A stretch of DNA of 64,000 nt. It comes from Agrobacterium fabrum str. C58. Its GTDB lineage: Bacteria; Pseudomonadota; Alphaproteobacteria; Rhizobiales; Rhizobiaceae. Location: the NCBI RefSeq assembly GCF_000092025.1, contig NC_003063.2, forward strand, positions 310,001-374,000. Direction: 5' to 3'. Every line of letters starts with the position of its first letter. Within the stretch, counting starts at the first letter, position 1. The position numbers were made by a program, and so were the translations under genes. The notes under the pieces were generated by a model. The model worked only from the letters and a program-made list of their open reading frames with translations. It had not been told where the DNA came from and did no database searches. Shown one piece after another: positions 44,221 to 53,090 of the stretch.

Positions 44221-46428
44221 ATGGATCATATTTCAAGAAAAATCATTGCCGATGGACGCTCACTCGACTTGCCGCTGGATCAAGAGGCAGAAGATAGCAA
44301 ACTGACGGACGCCTGTATTTCAGCCATCAATGAAGCCGTCGAGAACCTGCGCCAATTGACCGGCGTGGATGAAACGCCAAAGGCCGTCGCGCCCATTGCC
44401 GCAACTACGCCACAGCCCTCTCAGGCAAGCATTCAGCCCCCGCAAATGCGGGATGTTCCACCGATGGAGCCCGAGACCCGACCGGGCCGGCAACCCGAGC
44501 CAACCCCGGAACCGGCAGCGAAGACAGACAATGCGGAATTGAAAGCTGCACCCGATCTGCCTTTCGTCAAGACCATCGACAATAATGACGGGCCGATCCG
44601 CGAAAATGAGCGCAGGCCCGTTACCGGCGGCGGCGGCAATGGCAAGGATCCGGAGGATCGTGGCGGTGGTGGTGGCGGGGGCGGCGGAAGTCATAGCGGC
44701 TTCCATAAGCGCAGCGAACCGATCAATTTCGCCGCGAGCCTCGCCAAGGGTATCGCTGCAGTCAGACGAAACATGGTGGTGGTGATGTTGTTCACCGTCG
44801 CCATCAACATCCTGCTGCTCGCCATACCGCTTTATCTGTTCCAGATTTCCGACCGTGTTCTGACCAGCCGCTCCATGGATACCCTTGTCATGCTGACGGT
44901 CGCCGTTCTCGGCGCCGTTCTGCTGCAGGCCTTCATGGATGCCATCCGCCGCTTCATCCTGATGCGCACCGCCGTCGAACTCGAGGTGCAACTCGGGGCG
45001 CCGATCCTCTCCGCCGCCGCCCGCGCCTCGCTCCACGGCAGCGGCAAGGATTATCAGACATTACAGGACCTTCAGCAGCTGCGTTCGTTCCTGACATCGG
45101 GAACACTGATCGCCTTTCTCGACGCACCGCTGATGCCGCTTTTTATTGTAGTGGTCTATCTTGTTCACCCGCATCTCGGCATCATCATCATGGTTTGCTG
45201 TGTGGTGCTTTTCGGCATTGCCTGGCTGAACCAGCGCTTCACTGCACGGCAATTCTCCGAAGCCTCGGGTTATCTCAGCCGCGCCAATTTCCACCTCGAT
45301 TCCATGTCGCGCAATTCGCAGATCATCAATGCGCTCGCCATGATCCCTGAAGCCGTGAAGATGTGGGGTCGCGAAACCGCCGGTTCCCTGAAATCCCATG
45401 TAGCGGCGCAGGACCGCAACATCATGTTCTCGGGCGTTTCCAAGGCGGCGCGCATGGTCACCCAGATAGCGCTTCTAGGCTGGGGTGCGCATCTATCGCT
45501 ATCAGGCGAATTGACGGGCGGCATGGTCATCGCAGCCTCCATCATTTCAGGCCGAGCCCTCGCCCCCATCGAAGGCGCGATCGAAGGCTGGCACCAGTTC
45601 AACAAATCCGCTGCCTCCTATGGCCGCATCAAGCAGCTTCTCATCAATTCGCCGCTCAACTTCCCGCGCCTGCGCCTGCCCAATCCGGAAGGGCGTCTCG
45701 ACGTGGAGCGCATCCTTTTCGTGCCCCCGCCGCAGAAAAAGGTGATTTTGAACGGCATTTCCTTTTCTCTGAAAAAGGGGGAATCGCTCGCCATCATCGG
45801 CAATTCCGGCTCCGGCAAGACGACACTCGGCAAGATGCTGGTGGGCTCTATTCTGCCCACCTCAGGTAATGTCCGTCTCGATCTCATGGATCTGCGCAAC
45901 TGGGACCAGCGGCAATTCGGTGAAAGCATCGGTTATCTGCCGCAGGACGTGCAGCTTTTCCCCGGCACCATCAAGGCCAATATCTGCCGCATGCGCGACG
46001 ATGTCGAAGACCGTCAGATTTACGAAGCTGCGGTGCTGGCCGATGTCCACGAACTGATCGCCGGTTTCCCGCAGGGTTACGAAACCGTGGTCGCCGCCGA
46101 TGGCGCACCGTTGTCCGGTGGCCAGAAACAGCGCATCGCGCTTGCACGTGCCTTCTTTGGTGATCCCAAATTCGTGGTGCTGGACGAGCCCAACTCCAAC
46201 CTCGACACGGCTGGCGAACAGGCGCTGGCAAGGGCACTGCTGCACGCCAAGAAACAGGGCATCACGACAGTCACCATCACCCAGCGGCCGGCGTTGCTGC
46301 AATGCGTCGACAAGATCATGGTGCTGAAGGACGGATCGGTCGCCATGTTCGGCGAAAGGATGGACGTGCTGAAGGCGCTTTCCGGCAATGGCCGCCCGGC
46401 GGCCCAGTCGCCGCAGATCGAGGGTTGA
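44221..46428 (+). CDS. Type I secretion ABC exporter (PrtD/PrsD type) with long N-terminal extension
   Basis: A 735-residue half-transporter. Residues 1-165 are an unusual extension: a short helical part, a Pro-rich stretch (52-100) and a Gly run (148-156). The ABC membrane domain spans around 170-460, and the ATPase domain has Walker A GNSGSGKTT (527-535), LSGGQ (631-635) and Walker B FVVLDEP (651-657). The H-loop position reads TQRP, with Gln689 where His is usual. Typical PrtD/PrsD proteins are about 580 residues. Followed by the adaptor gene 8 bases downstream. Confidence 0.88.
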   Translation: MDHISRKIIADGRSLDLPLDQEAEDSKLTDACISAINEAVENLRQLTGVDETPKAVAPIAATTPQPSQASIQPPQMRDVPPMEPETRPGRQPEPTPEPAAKTDNAELKAAPDLPFVKTIDNNDGPIRENERRPVTGGGGNGKDPEDRGGGGGGGGGSHSGFHKRSEPINFAASLAKGIAAVRRNMVVVMLFTVAINILLLAIPLYLFQISDRVLTSRSMDTLVMLTVAVLGAVLLQAFMDAIRRFILMRTAVELEVQLGAPILSAAARASLHGSGKDYQTLQDLQQLRSFLTSGTLIAFLDAPLMPLFIVVVYLVHPHLGIIIMVCCVVLFGIAWLNQRFTARQFSEASGYLSRANFHLDSMSRNSQIINALAMIPEAVKMWGRETAGSLKSHVAAQDRNIMFSGVSKAARMVTQIALLGWGAHLSLSGELTGGMVIAASIISGRALAPIEGAIEGWHQFNKSAASYGRIKQLLINSPLNFPRLRLPNPEGRLDVERILFVPPPQKKVILNGISFSLKKGESLAIIGNSGSGKTTLGKMLVGSILPTSGNVRLDLMDLRNWDQRQFGESIGYLPQDVQLFPGTIKANICRMRDDVEDRQIYEAAVLADVHELIAGFPQGYETVVAADGAPLSGGQKQRIALARAFFGDPKFVVLDEPNSNLDTAGEQALARALLHAKKQGITTVTITQRPALLQCVDKIMVLKDGSVAMFGERMDVLKALSGNGRPAAQSPQIEG

Positions 46429-46436
46429 GGATCATC

Positions 46437-47795
46437 ATGTTCACGAAGAAAAACGCCGTCACCGACGTCAAACCCCAGGGCCAGCTGGAATGGTACAGCG
46501 AAGTGCCTCGCTCGATACGGCTGCACAGCTCGATCGGTCTTGCGGTGCTGCTCGCCTCGTTCGGCGGCTTCGGATATTGGGCCGGAACCGCGCCGCTCTC
46601 CTCTGCCATCATCGCCCAGGGCAGCTTCGTCGCCACCGGCAACAACAAGGTGGTCCAGCATCTGGAAGGCGGCATCATCAAGGAAATGATGGTCAGCGAA
46701 GGCGATACGGTCAAGGTTGGCGACGTTCTTCTGACCCTCGACAAGACGACGGCGCTTGCCAATGAACGCATGTTTCAGTTGAGGCGCCTTCGCCTCGAAA
46801 CCATCGTCACGCGCCTGCGCGCCGAAGCCCAGGGCGAAAAGAGCTTCAAGGTGCCCGATATCGTGATGAAGGAAGCGAGCGATCCCGATATCAAATCCAT
46901 CATCCAGAGCCAGAACGTCGTGTTCCACAGCAAGCTCGTCAAACTGGACGAGCAACTGAACCTGATCAACAAGAACATCAAGTCACTGGAGTTCCGCTTT
47001 GCGGGCTATGACGGTCAAAAACAGTCCTTCGACCGGCAACTGGCGCTTTTGACCCAGGAACGGGATTCCAAGGAAAGGCTCGCCAAGGATGGCGTCATCC
47101 GCAAGACCGACATGCTGGCGCTCGAACGCGCCATTGCCGACGCCATGGGCGATATTGCCCGGCTGACCGGGGAAATGAACCAGAGCGAGGCGGAAATCGC
47201 CAAGTTCAAGCAGGAAGCGGTTATTGCCGTCAACGCCAACAAGCAGGCGGCACTGGACGCGCTGGAAATCGCGGAATCCGATCTCGATAGCGTGCGCGAA
47301 CAGGTGCGTGGCGCGGCCGAAGTGCTGGAACGCACCGTCATCCGCTCCCCCGTCAACGGCACCGTGATACGCGCCTATTACCATACGCCGGGCGGGGTCA
47401 TCACGACAGGCAAGCCGATCATGGAAATCCTGCCTGCCCATGTTCCCCTGATCCTGGAAGCACAGGTGCTCAGAACCTCCATTGACCAGCTGCATGAGGG
47501 TCAGACCGCCGCAATCCGCCTTTCGGCGCTGAACCGCCGCACCACACCGGTTCTGAACGGCAAGGTGTTTTACGTTTCCGCCGACAGTATCGAGGAAAAT
47601 GCCGGTCTACAGGTCAAGGACGTCTATATCGTGCGCGTGCAGATTTCCGATGAGGAGATCGCCAAGGTGCATAATTTCCACCCCGTGCCCGGCATGCCGG
47701 CCGACGTTCTGATCCAGACCTCGGAGCGGACTTTCTTCGAATATCTGACCAAGCCCATCGCCGACAGCATGTCGCGCGCTTTCAAGGAAAGATGA
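46437..47795 (+). CDS. HlyD-family membrane fusion protein of type I secretion
   Basis: A 452-residue adaptor. A cytoplasmic N-terminus and one membrane helix (around 31-50) are followed by a lipoyl-like half (VQHLEGGIIKEMMVSEGDTV), long coiled-coil hairpins (around 150-300), the second lipoyl half (RSPVNGTVIRAYYHTPGGVI) and a beta-barrel domain ending PGMPADVLIQTSERTFFEYL. This is the PrsE/PrtE pattern. It bridges the ABC exporter to an outer-membrane TolC, which is not encoded here. The ATG at 46437 follows TGAGG at the end of the exporter gene. Confidence 0.92.
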   Translation: MFTKKNAVTDVKPQGQLEWYSEVPRSIRLHSSIGLAVLLASFGGFGYWAGTAPLSSAIIAQGSFVATGNNKVVQHLEGGIIKEMMVSEGDTVKVGDVLLTLDKTTALANERMFQLRRLRLETIVTRLRAEAQGEKSFKVPDIVMKEASDPDIKSIIQSQNVVFHSKLVKLDEQLNLINKNIKSLEFRFAGYDGQKQSFDRQLALLTQERDSKERLAKDGVIRKTDMLALERAIADAMGDIARLTGEMNQSEAEIAKFKQEAVIAVNANKQAALDALEIAESDLDSVREQVRGAAEVLERTVIRSPVNGTVIRAYYHTPGGVITTGKPIMEILPAHVPLILEAQVLRTSIDQLHEGQTAAIRLSALNRRTTPVLNGKVFYVSADSIEENAGLQVKDVYIVRVQISDEEIAKVHNFHPVPGMPADVLIQTSERTFFEYLTKPIADSMSRAFKER

Positions 47796-47878
47796 AGAAA
47801 TAACAGTGGTATACACTGTCAATCGCGCGCCGGTCGGCATATGATGCCAGTATAGTTCCGATGGGTGGGAGAAGCGGC

Positions 47879-48373
47879 ATGGCGGTGATGTCAGATGTAT
47901 TGCTGCTGGTCGGCAGGCTTAATTACGTGTGGACCAACACGGAGAGCCTGATGATCTATCTGATCGTCCATCTCATGAAAGTGGAAAAGGAAGCGGCCAT
48001 CGTCGTGTTCCTGACGCTCAACACCACGCGGGCGCGTATGGATCTGATCGAGCGCCTGGCGAAGCTTCCCTCCACCGATGCGAAGGACCGCAAGACCATC
48101 CTCTCCATCATGGCGCGGCTGAAGAAAGAAGCGAGGACGCGCAACAAATATAATCACTGCATCTACTCTTTCGATGAAAAAGGCGAAATCGCCAGCACGC
48201 AACTGATGCGGCTGGTGGAGGATGACAGTCAGGTGCGTTACGGCAAGGTCGAACGCATGGACGAGAAGGAAATCGAGCACCTTGAAAAATCGATCGCCGA
48301 TATCGTCGCGGTGAGCAAGGACATGTGGAGTTTCATCCACGCCAGCCCGCATGTTTCAGCCGATTATCTCTAG
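47879..48373 (+). CDS. Hypothetical protein
   Basis: A 164-residue, mostly alpha-helical cytoplasmic protein with charged helices (LIERLAKLPSTDAKDRKTIL; MDEKEIEHLEKSIADIVAVS). The family is not recognised. The ATG at 47879 has GGGAG seven bases upstream. A 6-base inverted repeat (47803-47808 with 47814-47819) lies between the adaptor gene and this start. Its TAG shares CTAG with the stop codon of the convergent exoQ-like gene. Confidence 0.7.
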   Translation: MAVMSDVLLLVGRLNYVWTNTESLMIYLIVHLMKVEKEAAIVVFLTLNTTRARMDLIERLAKLPSTDAKDRKTILSIMARLKKEARTRNKYNHCIYSFDEKGEIASTQLMRLVEDDSQVRYGKVERMDEKEIEHLEKSIADIVAVSKDMWSFIHASPHVSADYL

Positions 48374-49638
48374 GCCCTCGTCTGCAACCGCATGCCGATA
48401 GCCGGGTGAGTCTCCCCATCCTGCGCCATCTTCACCGGCAGGCACAGTTTCCCGGCCGCGAAATAAAGCAGGAACGAGCCGATCTGGTAAGGGAAGATGA
48501 TGTCGATCTCCACGAAGGACCGTACGACAAATAGCGCGCAGATCGAAAACAGGATGACGCCCTGTGGATCGCTCTTTCGCATCAGCACCGAGCGCAGATG
48601 GCCGAGCAGCGTTCCGTAGAGCACCATGGCAAGCAGGAGCATGCCGACAAAGCCATTTTCCACCACCGTTTCGATATAGGTATTGTGGAAATGGAAGCCG
48701 CTTCGGCCGGCAATGAAGAAATCGTTCCACAGCCGTTCGGCATCGGCAAAACCCACCACCCAGAACCCCTGATAACCGACACCGAAGACGGGCGTCTGTT
48801 TTGCCGCTTCGATGCCCTGCTGCCAGAGATAGGTGCGGCCGGTCAGCGTCGAATCCTTGCCGAAGATGCCGAGAATGGCATCGAGCAGGCCAAACTGCAG
48901 GGAAGCGACCACCAACAGTGCGCCAAGGCCGCCAAGCGCAAAGAACGTCATCTTGCGATTGGCCGGCGACAGCATGCCGATTGGAATGAAACCGATGATA
49001 AGGGCGACCACCGCTGCCGTGGTGATGGCGGATGTGGCCGATTGCGATGCCACGAGACTATAGGCCGATAACAGCCCGGTAACGCCAGCGATCGGCAGCC
49101 AGATTCCCCTCTGTTTCAGGACCAGCACCGAGGAAGCGGCAAAGATGACGCCGAGCGAGGCGTAAAAGCCGAGCTGGTTCTTGGACGAAAAAGCACCAAC
49201 GAAACTATAGGTACCGTCAAGCGCATCGAAGAGATAGATGCCGAACAGCAGCGAATAGAGCAGAACGAGAGTGGTGCCGATCAATGCGCCGCGCGTCAGT
49301 GTGCGGATGGAGATCACCCGCATGGCGATCAGCGCGCAGACGATATGCGTCATATACTGGATCGAGGCGCGCATGGTCACCGAGGCGGCTTCCGACCAGA
49401 AGCTGGAGAGCACGGTCAAAATGCCAAAACCGAATATCCAGAGATAGCGCGGATAATTGCCGAGCACGCGCCGGTAATCCACCACGACAAGAGGTAGCCA
49501 CAAGCCATAATAGGCCAGAACCGAAACCATTCCGAAGCGCGATGAATAGGCGAAAACGAAGAATGACAGCGCGATGGCCGCCATTCCGTATACCTCGTTG
49601 CGTTGGGGATCGATCAGCGCCGATTTGGCGATCCGCAT
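48370..49638 (-). CDS. exoQ: ExoQ-like polysaccharide polymerase (Wzy/O-antigen ligase family)
   Basis: A 422-residue integral membrane protein with about ten to twelve helices. The large periplasmic loop carries the Wzy_C motif region (STLTGRTYLWQQGIEAAKQT; GFHFHNTYIETVVENGFVGM). The H-N-x-Y segment is typical of the WaaL/Wzy family and of ExoQ. It would polymerise lipid-linked repeat units in the periplasm. It follows exoF by 7 bases. Which polysaccharide it serves is not shown here. Confidence 0.82.
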   Translation of the reverse strand: MRIAKSALIDPQRNEVYGMAAIALSFFVFAYSSRFGMVSVLAYYGLWLPLVVVDYRRVLGNYPRYLWIFGFGILTVLSSFWSEAASVTMRASIQYMTHIVCALIAMRVISIRTLTRGALIGTTLVLLYSLLFGIYLFDALDGTYSFVGAFSSKNQLGFYASLGVIFAASSVLVLKQRGIWLPIAGVTGLLSAYSLVASQSATSAITTAAVVALIIGFIPIGMLSPANRKMTFFALGGLGALLVVASLQFGLLDAILGIFGKDSTLTGRTYLWQQGIEAAKQTPVFGVGYQGFWVVGFADAERLWNDFFIAGRSGFHFHNTYIETVVENGFVGMLLLAMVLYGTLLGHLRSVLMRKSDPQGVILFSICALFVVRSFVEIDIIFPYQIGSFLLYFAAGKLCLPVKMAQDGETHPAIGMRLQTRA

Positions 49639-49645
49639 TGAAACC

Positions 49646-50902
49646 TCACTGCATCAGGATTTCAGACGAGACCTTGATGACATCGCCGGGCTGGAGAAGT
49701 GTGTTTTCATCAACCTTCTGCTCCTTCGGCTTGCCATTCTCGTCGCGCACCACGACGTAGCTGATGGTCGCGGATTTGCCCGAGGGATCGAACCGGATCG
49801 CCTCGGCCGATTGCGCCAGAGCTTCCGACATCAATTCGCGGCTGGTGGTCAGCTGCAGATTGAGCTTGTCGAGTTCCGCCTCGGTATCCTGCAATTCCTT
49901 GGAGCGCTGGGCCACCCAGTCGTTGCGCAGGTTGATCTCGTCCTGGGTCGCCTTGTTGATATCCTGCTTGGCGCGCAGCGACTGCGTGTCGATATCGAGC
50001 AGGGTGGATTCCACCTCGGCCGCCCGCTCTTCCGCGGAAATACGCCGCTGCGACAGTGCAAGCCCCTGCTCGTTCAGCCGGTTGACACGGTCGCGGTCCT
50101 CATTGGCGAGCTGGAGCTGGCGGTTCTGGGTTTCCGATTTTTTCTTGAGCGATTCCACTTCGCTTTCCAGAAGCGCATGCAGGTCCGTCAGTGCCTTGAG
50201 CTGCAGGGTGTAACGGTCGGTGCGCGATTTCATCAGCGCGCTTTCGCTGGCCAGAAGCGTATCGATCTCGGTGATCTTTTCCATTTCCGGTGTCTTGGTG
50301 ATCGCTTCATCACCCTTGACCTCGGCGATCAACCGCGCCTGGCGGGCGAGCAACCTTGCCCGCTGGTTGTCGTAGACGGCGGCGTCACCACGAGCATTGA
50401 TGAAGTCACGGGCAAAACGCTGACCGGCATCGGAACGGCGCAGACCACCCGCAAGGCTGACGGCTTTCAGCACGGTGAGATTGGCGGCATAGGGATATTC
50501 ACCCGGTGTCTGGACATCGCCGCTCAGGAAGATCGGCCGGAACTGGGCGATCTCGACGGAGGCCGACGGCAGGTTGCGAAGGGCGAACTTGCTCTGAAGC
50601 TGCGCACCAATCTGATCGCTGACTTCAGAGGGCGTCTTGCCGGCAACCTCGAGCTGGCCGATGAAAGGCAAGGACAGGGTGCCCGATGGACCGACCGAGT
50701 AATCGCCGTTGATGACGTCCCAGTTGCGGATGCTGCCATCGGCCGGCTGCCATTCGGCAACGCGGATGCGCAGCTTGTCTGCGGTGCCGAGCTTATATTG
50801 GGCGCCTTCCGCCGCCATTGCGGAGAGAGGCGCGGCAAGGGCAACGGAAGCGGTAAGGACGAGAGCCACAAACGGGCGGTGGGCGGCAAAAAGGCCGTTC
50901 AT
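49646..50902 (-). CDS. exoF: ExoF-like polysaccharide export protein
   Basis: A 418-residue periplasmic protein with a signal peptide (ending SAMAAEG). The Poly_export (Wza-type) domain (YKLGTADKLRIRVAEWQ) is followed by an SLBB segment (VFLSG-like IFLSGDVQTPGEYPYA), a long coiled coil (around 200-350) and a C-terminal LLQPGDVIKVSSEI SLBB-like strand. This is the ExoF plan: an export protein with coiled coil lacking a Wza outer-membrane helix ring. It lies between exoY and exoQ paralogues. Confidence 0.85.
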   Translation of the reverse strand: MNGLFAAHRPFVALVLTASVALAAPLSAMAAEGAQYKLGTADKLRIRVAEWQPADGSIRNWDVINGDYSVGPSGTLSLPFIGQLEVAGKTPSEVSDQIGAQLQSKFALRNLPSASVEIAQFRPIFLSGDVQTPGEYPYAANLTVLKAVSLAGGLRRSDAGQRFARDFINARGDAAVYDNQRARLLARQARLIAEVKGDEAITKTPEMEKITEIDTLLASESALMKSRTDRYTLQLKALTDLHALLESEVESLKKKSETQNRQLQLANEDRDRVNRLNEQGLALSQRRISAEERAAEVESTLLDIDTQSLRAKQDINKATQDEINLRNDWVAQRSKELQDTEAELDKLNLQLTTSRELMSEALAQSAEAIRFDPSGKSATISYVVVRDENGKPKEQKVDENTLLQPGDVIKVSSEILMQ

Positions 50903-51095
50903 CGGGAAACTCCCTGTTAGCGGATCGCCGCGCGGGCGATCAGGCCGTCGCGCAACCGGACAAGGCCGGTCGCGCAGCGCCGCAAAAAGCGGCCGGTATG
51001 ATTAGCACCAATGACGCACCCGAAGACCGGACTTGGGATCCCGGTCGGGTGCGTGTCGAAAAGAAGATCGATAAAGCCGAACTCAATATCGGTTT

Positions 51096-51776
51096 TCAGT
51101 AGCTTCCGCGTGACATGCACACGGCGGGAATGGTCTTGACGATGATGAACACATCCTGACGCATCGACCAGTTCTGGACGTATTGCGTGTCAAAAGCCAC
51201 GCGGGTTTTATACGAGACATCGTTACGGCCGCTGATCTGCCACAGGCCGGTCAGGCCAGGACGGGTGCTGAGATAATAAGCGGCAGCGTTTTCGTAATAG
51301 CTCAGCTCCTCGTCAACGACGGGGCGCGGGCCAACCACGCTCATTTCACCACGGATGATGTTGAGAAGCTGCGGCAACTCGTCGAGGGAGAGCTTGCGCA
51401 GCACGGCACCAACAGCGGTAACGCGCGGATCGTTCTTGAGCTTGCGGGTCGCACGCCATTCCTCGGCGGCTTCCGGATTGGCGGCAAGATATTGCCGCAG
51501 CATCTCGTCACCGTTCATCGCCATCGTCCTGAATTTCAGGCAATGGAAGTAGCGGCCATTATGTCCCACACGCCGGTGACCATAAAAGATCGGACCGGGA
51601 TCGGAGAGTTTCACCAGGACGGCGATCAACAGGAAAATCGGGCTGAAGATGAGCAGCGCAAGCGCAGCCGATGTCATATCGAAGCTGCGTTTTGCGATGC
51701 CCCCGATAGGGAAACTGACATCGAAGTCTTCGGAACTGCTGAGTGTCTGTTCAGCCGATTGGGTCGCGGACTTCAT
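51096..51776 (-). CDS. exoY: ExoY-like undecaprenyl-phosphate hexose-1-phosphate transferase
   Basis: A 226-residue monotopic membrane enzyme that loads the first sugar phosphate on undecaprenyl phosphate. One membrane helix (around 32-52) is followed by KFRTM, NDPRVTAVGAVLRKLSLDEL, VVGPRPV and RPGLTGLWQISGRND, the standard bacterial sugar transferase motifs. The length equals that of Sinorhizobium ExoY. The ATG at 51776 follows GGAG; the open frame further upstream is AT-rich and not protein-like. Confidence 0.9.
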   Translation of the reverse strand: MKSATQSAEQTLSSSEDFDVSFPIGGIAKRSFDMTSAALALLIFSPIFLLIAVLVKLSDPGPIFYGHRRVGHNGRYFHCLKFRTMAMNGDEMLRQYLAANPEAAEEWRATRKLKNDPRVTAVGAVLRKLSLDELPQLLNIIRGEMSVVGPRPVVDEELSYYENAAAYYLSTRPGLTGLWQISGRNDVSYKTRVAFDTQYVQNWSMRQDVFIIVKTIPAVCMSRGSY

Positions 51777-52395
51777 AGAGAGAACTCCATTTATGTTTTG
51801 CGATTGGTCGGTGCCCGGAGGCGTGTCTTTCCGTCTAAAAGAGATAACAAGTCTGTGTTCGGAATTTGATGCTAATGGATTTTTTGTAAGGCACATTGCC
51901 CATGACCGTCTATGCGATTTCTTGCGCGAGCGGCCGATCAACGCCTGGGCAATATTAACGGTTGCATAAAAAAGCAACAAATGTGCCGACGGCCATGTGT
52001 TGAGAGCATGGGTGACGCCGCACCATGTATTGGTTTTTGGATCTCCGGCAGTCTTTTCTTATGTGTTTCTTATGACTTGCGGAGATGAGACAGAAACGCC
52101 AAGAACAGGCATCTAGCGAAAAGACTATTAAAGTTTTTTGCATCGCAGCAAGATTGTGGCAATGCATATAAAATTTGACATATCAGCCGGGATTTTTTTA
52201 CCCGCCATTGTCGCTGCGCCAATAAAAAGCGATGGAAAAATCGCAACAAGGGCGCAAAGACGGCAAAAGCGTGGCAAGGAACCGCATTCCCGTCATAGCA
52301 GCCGCGCAAAATTGCCGTAGCTCGTGGCGTTTTTTCTTGGCCCGGCAGGATTTTACCCTATCAGCGGTGCCATAAACCACCGGATACGGCGGGAA
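51777..52395. promoter_or_regulatory. 619-base AT-rich gap upstream of exoY
   Basis: No gene is supported between exoY and the XRE-cupin regulator. The stretch 51930-52200 is AT-rich, with a short dyad GTTGC/GCAAC (51961-51965 with 51974-51978) around an A-run. It probably carries the exoY promoter, a long 5'-UTR and the 3' end of the regulator transcript. No consensus operator was recognised. Confidence 0.4.
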
Positions 52396-52944
52396 TCAGA
52401 AGGTCGGCGGCGTGCAGGCACTGATCACCTCGCAGGGAACCGGACCGACACAGCGGAAGCGGTGCGGCCTGCGGCTTTCGAAATAATAGGCATCACCGGG
52501 CCCAAGCACCCGCCTCCCCTCGTCGACAGTCACTTCCAGACGCCCTGAGAGGATGATGCCGCCTTCTTCGCCATCATGAACCAGCGGCACCTTGCCGGTA
52601 TCGGCGCCCGGCTGGTAACATTCCTTCAGGATTTGCAGGCTGCGGCCGAAGACATTCTCGCCCACCTGCCGGAAAGAAATCGGCCCCTTGCCGATTTCAA
52701 CCAGTTCATCCGCCCTGTAAAAGGCCTTCCGGCTGGTTTCCGGCTCGAAAGCGAAAAACTCGGCAAGACCGATCGGTATGCCGTCGAGAATGCGTTTCAG
52801 CGCGCCGACGGATGGGTTCGACGTGTTGCTCTCAATCAGCGAAATCGTTGAATTGGTGACTCCGGCACGCCGTGCCAGTTCGCGCTGGGAAATATTGTGA
52901 CGCAGACGCAAATGGCGCAAACGTCCGCCTAAATCCACCGACAT
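52396..52944 (-). CDS. XRE-cupin transcriptional regulator (PuuR-like)
   Basis: A 182-residue regulator. The N-terminal XRE helix-turn-helix (around 7-62: ISQRELARRAGVTNSTISLI) is followed by a C-terminal cupin domain (around 110-178: HDGEEGGIILSGRLEVTVDE, then GPGDAYYFESRRPHRF). PuuR, which represses putrescine use, has the same plan. It is divergent from an omega-aminotransferase across 146 bases, so that gene is its probable target and a polyamine or omega-amino acid its likely effector. Confidence 0.87.
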   Translation of the reverse strand: MSVDLGGRLRHLRLRHNISQRELARRAGVTNSTISLIESNTSNPSVGALKRILDGIPIGLAEFFAFEPETSRKAFYRADELVEIGKGPISFRQVGENVFGRSLQILKECYQPGADTGKVPLVHDGEEGGIILSGRLEVTVDEGRRVLGPGDAYYFESRRPHRFRCVGPVPCEVISACTPPTF

Positions 52945-53090
52945 GCGTAAGCCTCCGTTGCCCTTGTTCGAAATATCGAAAACATGTCTTCACGCCTATA
53001 ATATTTTCAATAGCTTGGCCACGGGAAGAAAAGGGCTTGTTCGATGGCTAAAATAGCTTTCAATCGGCGGCAACGAACAGGAGAACCGTT

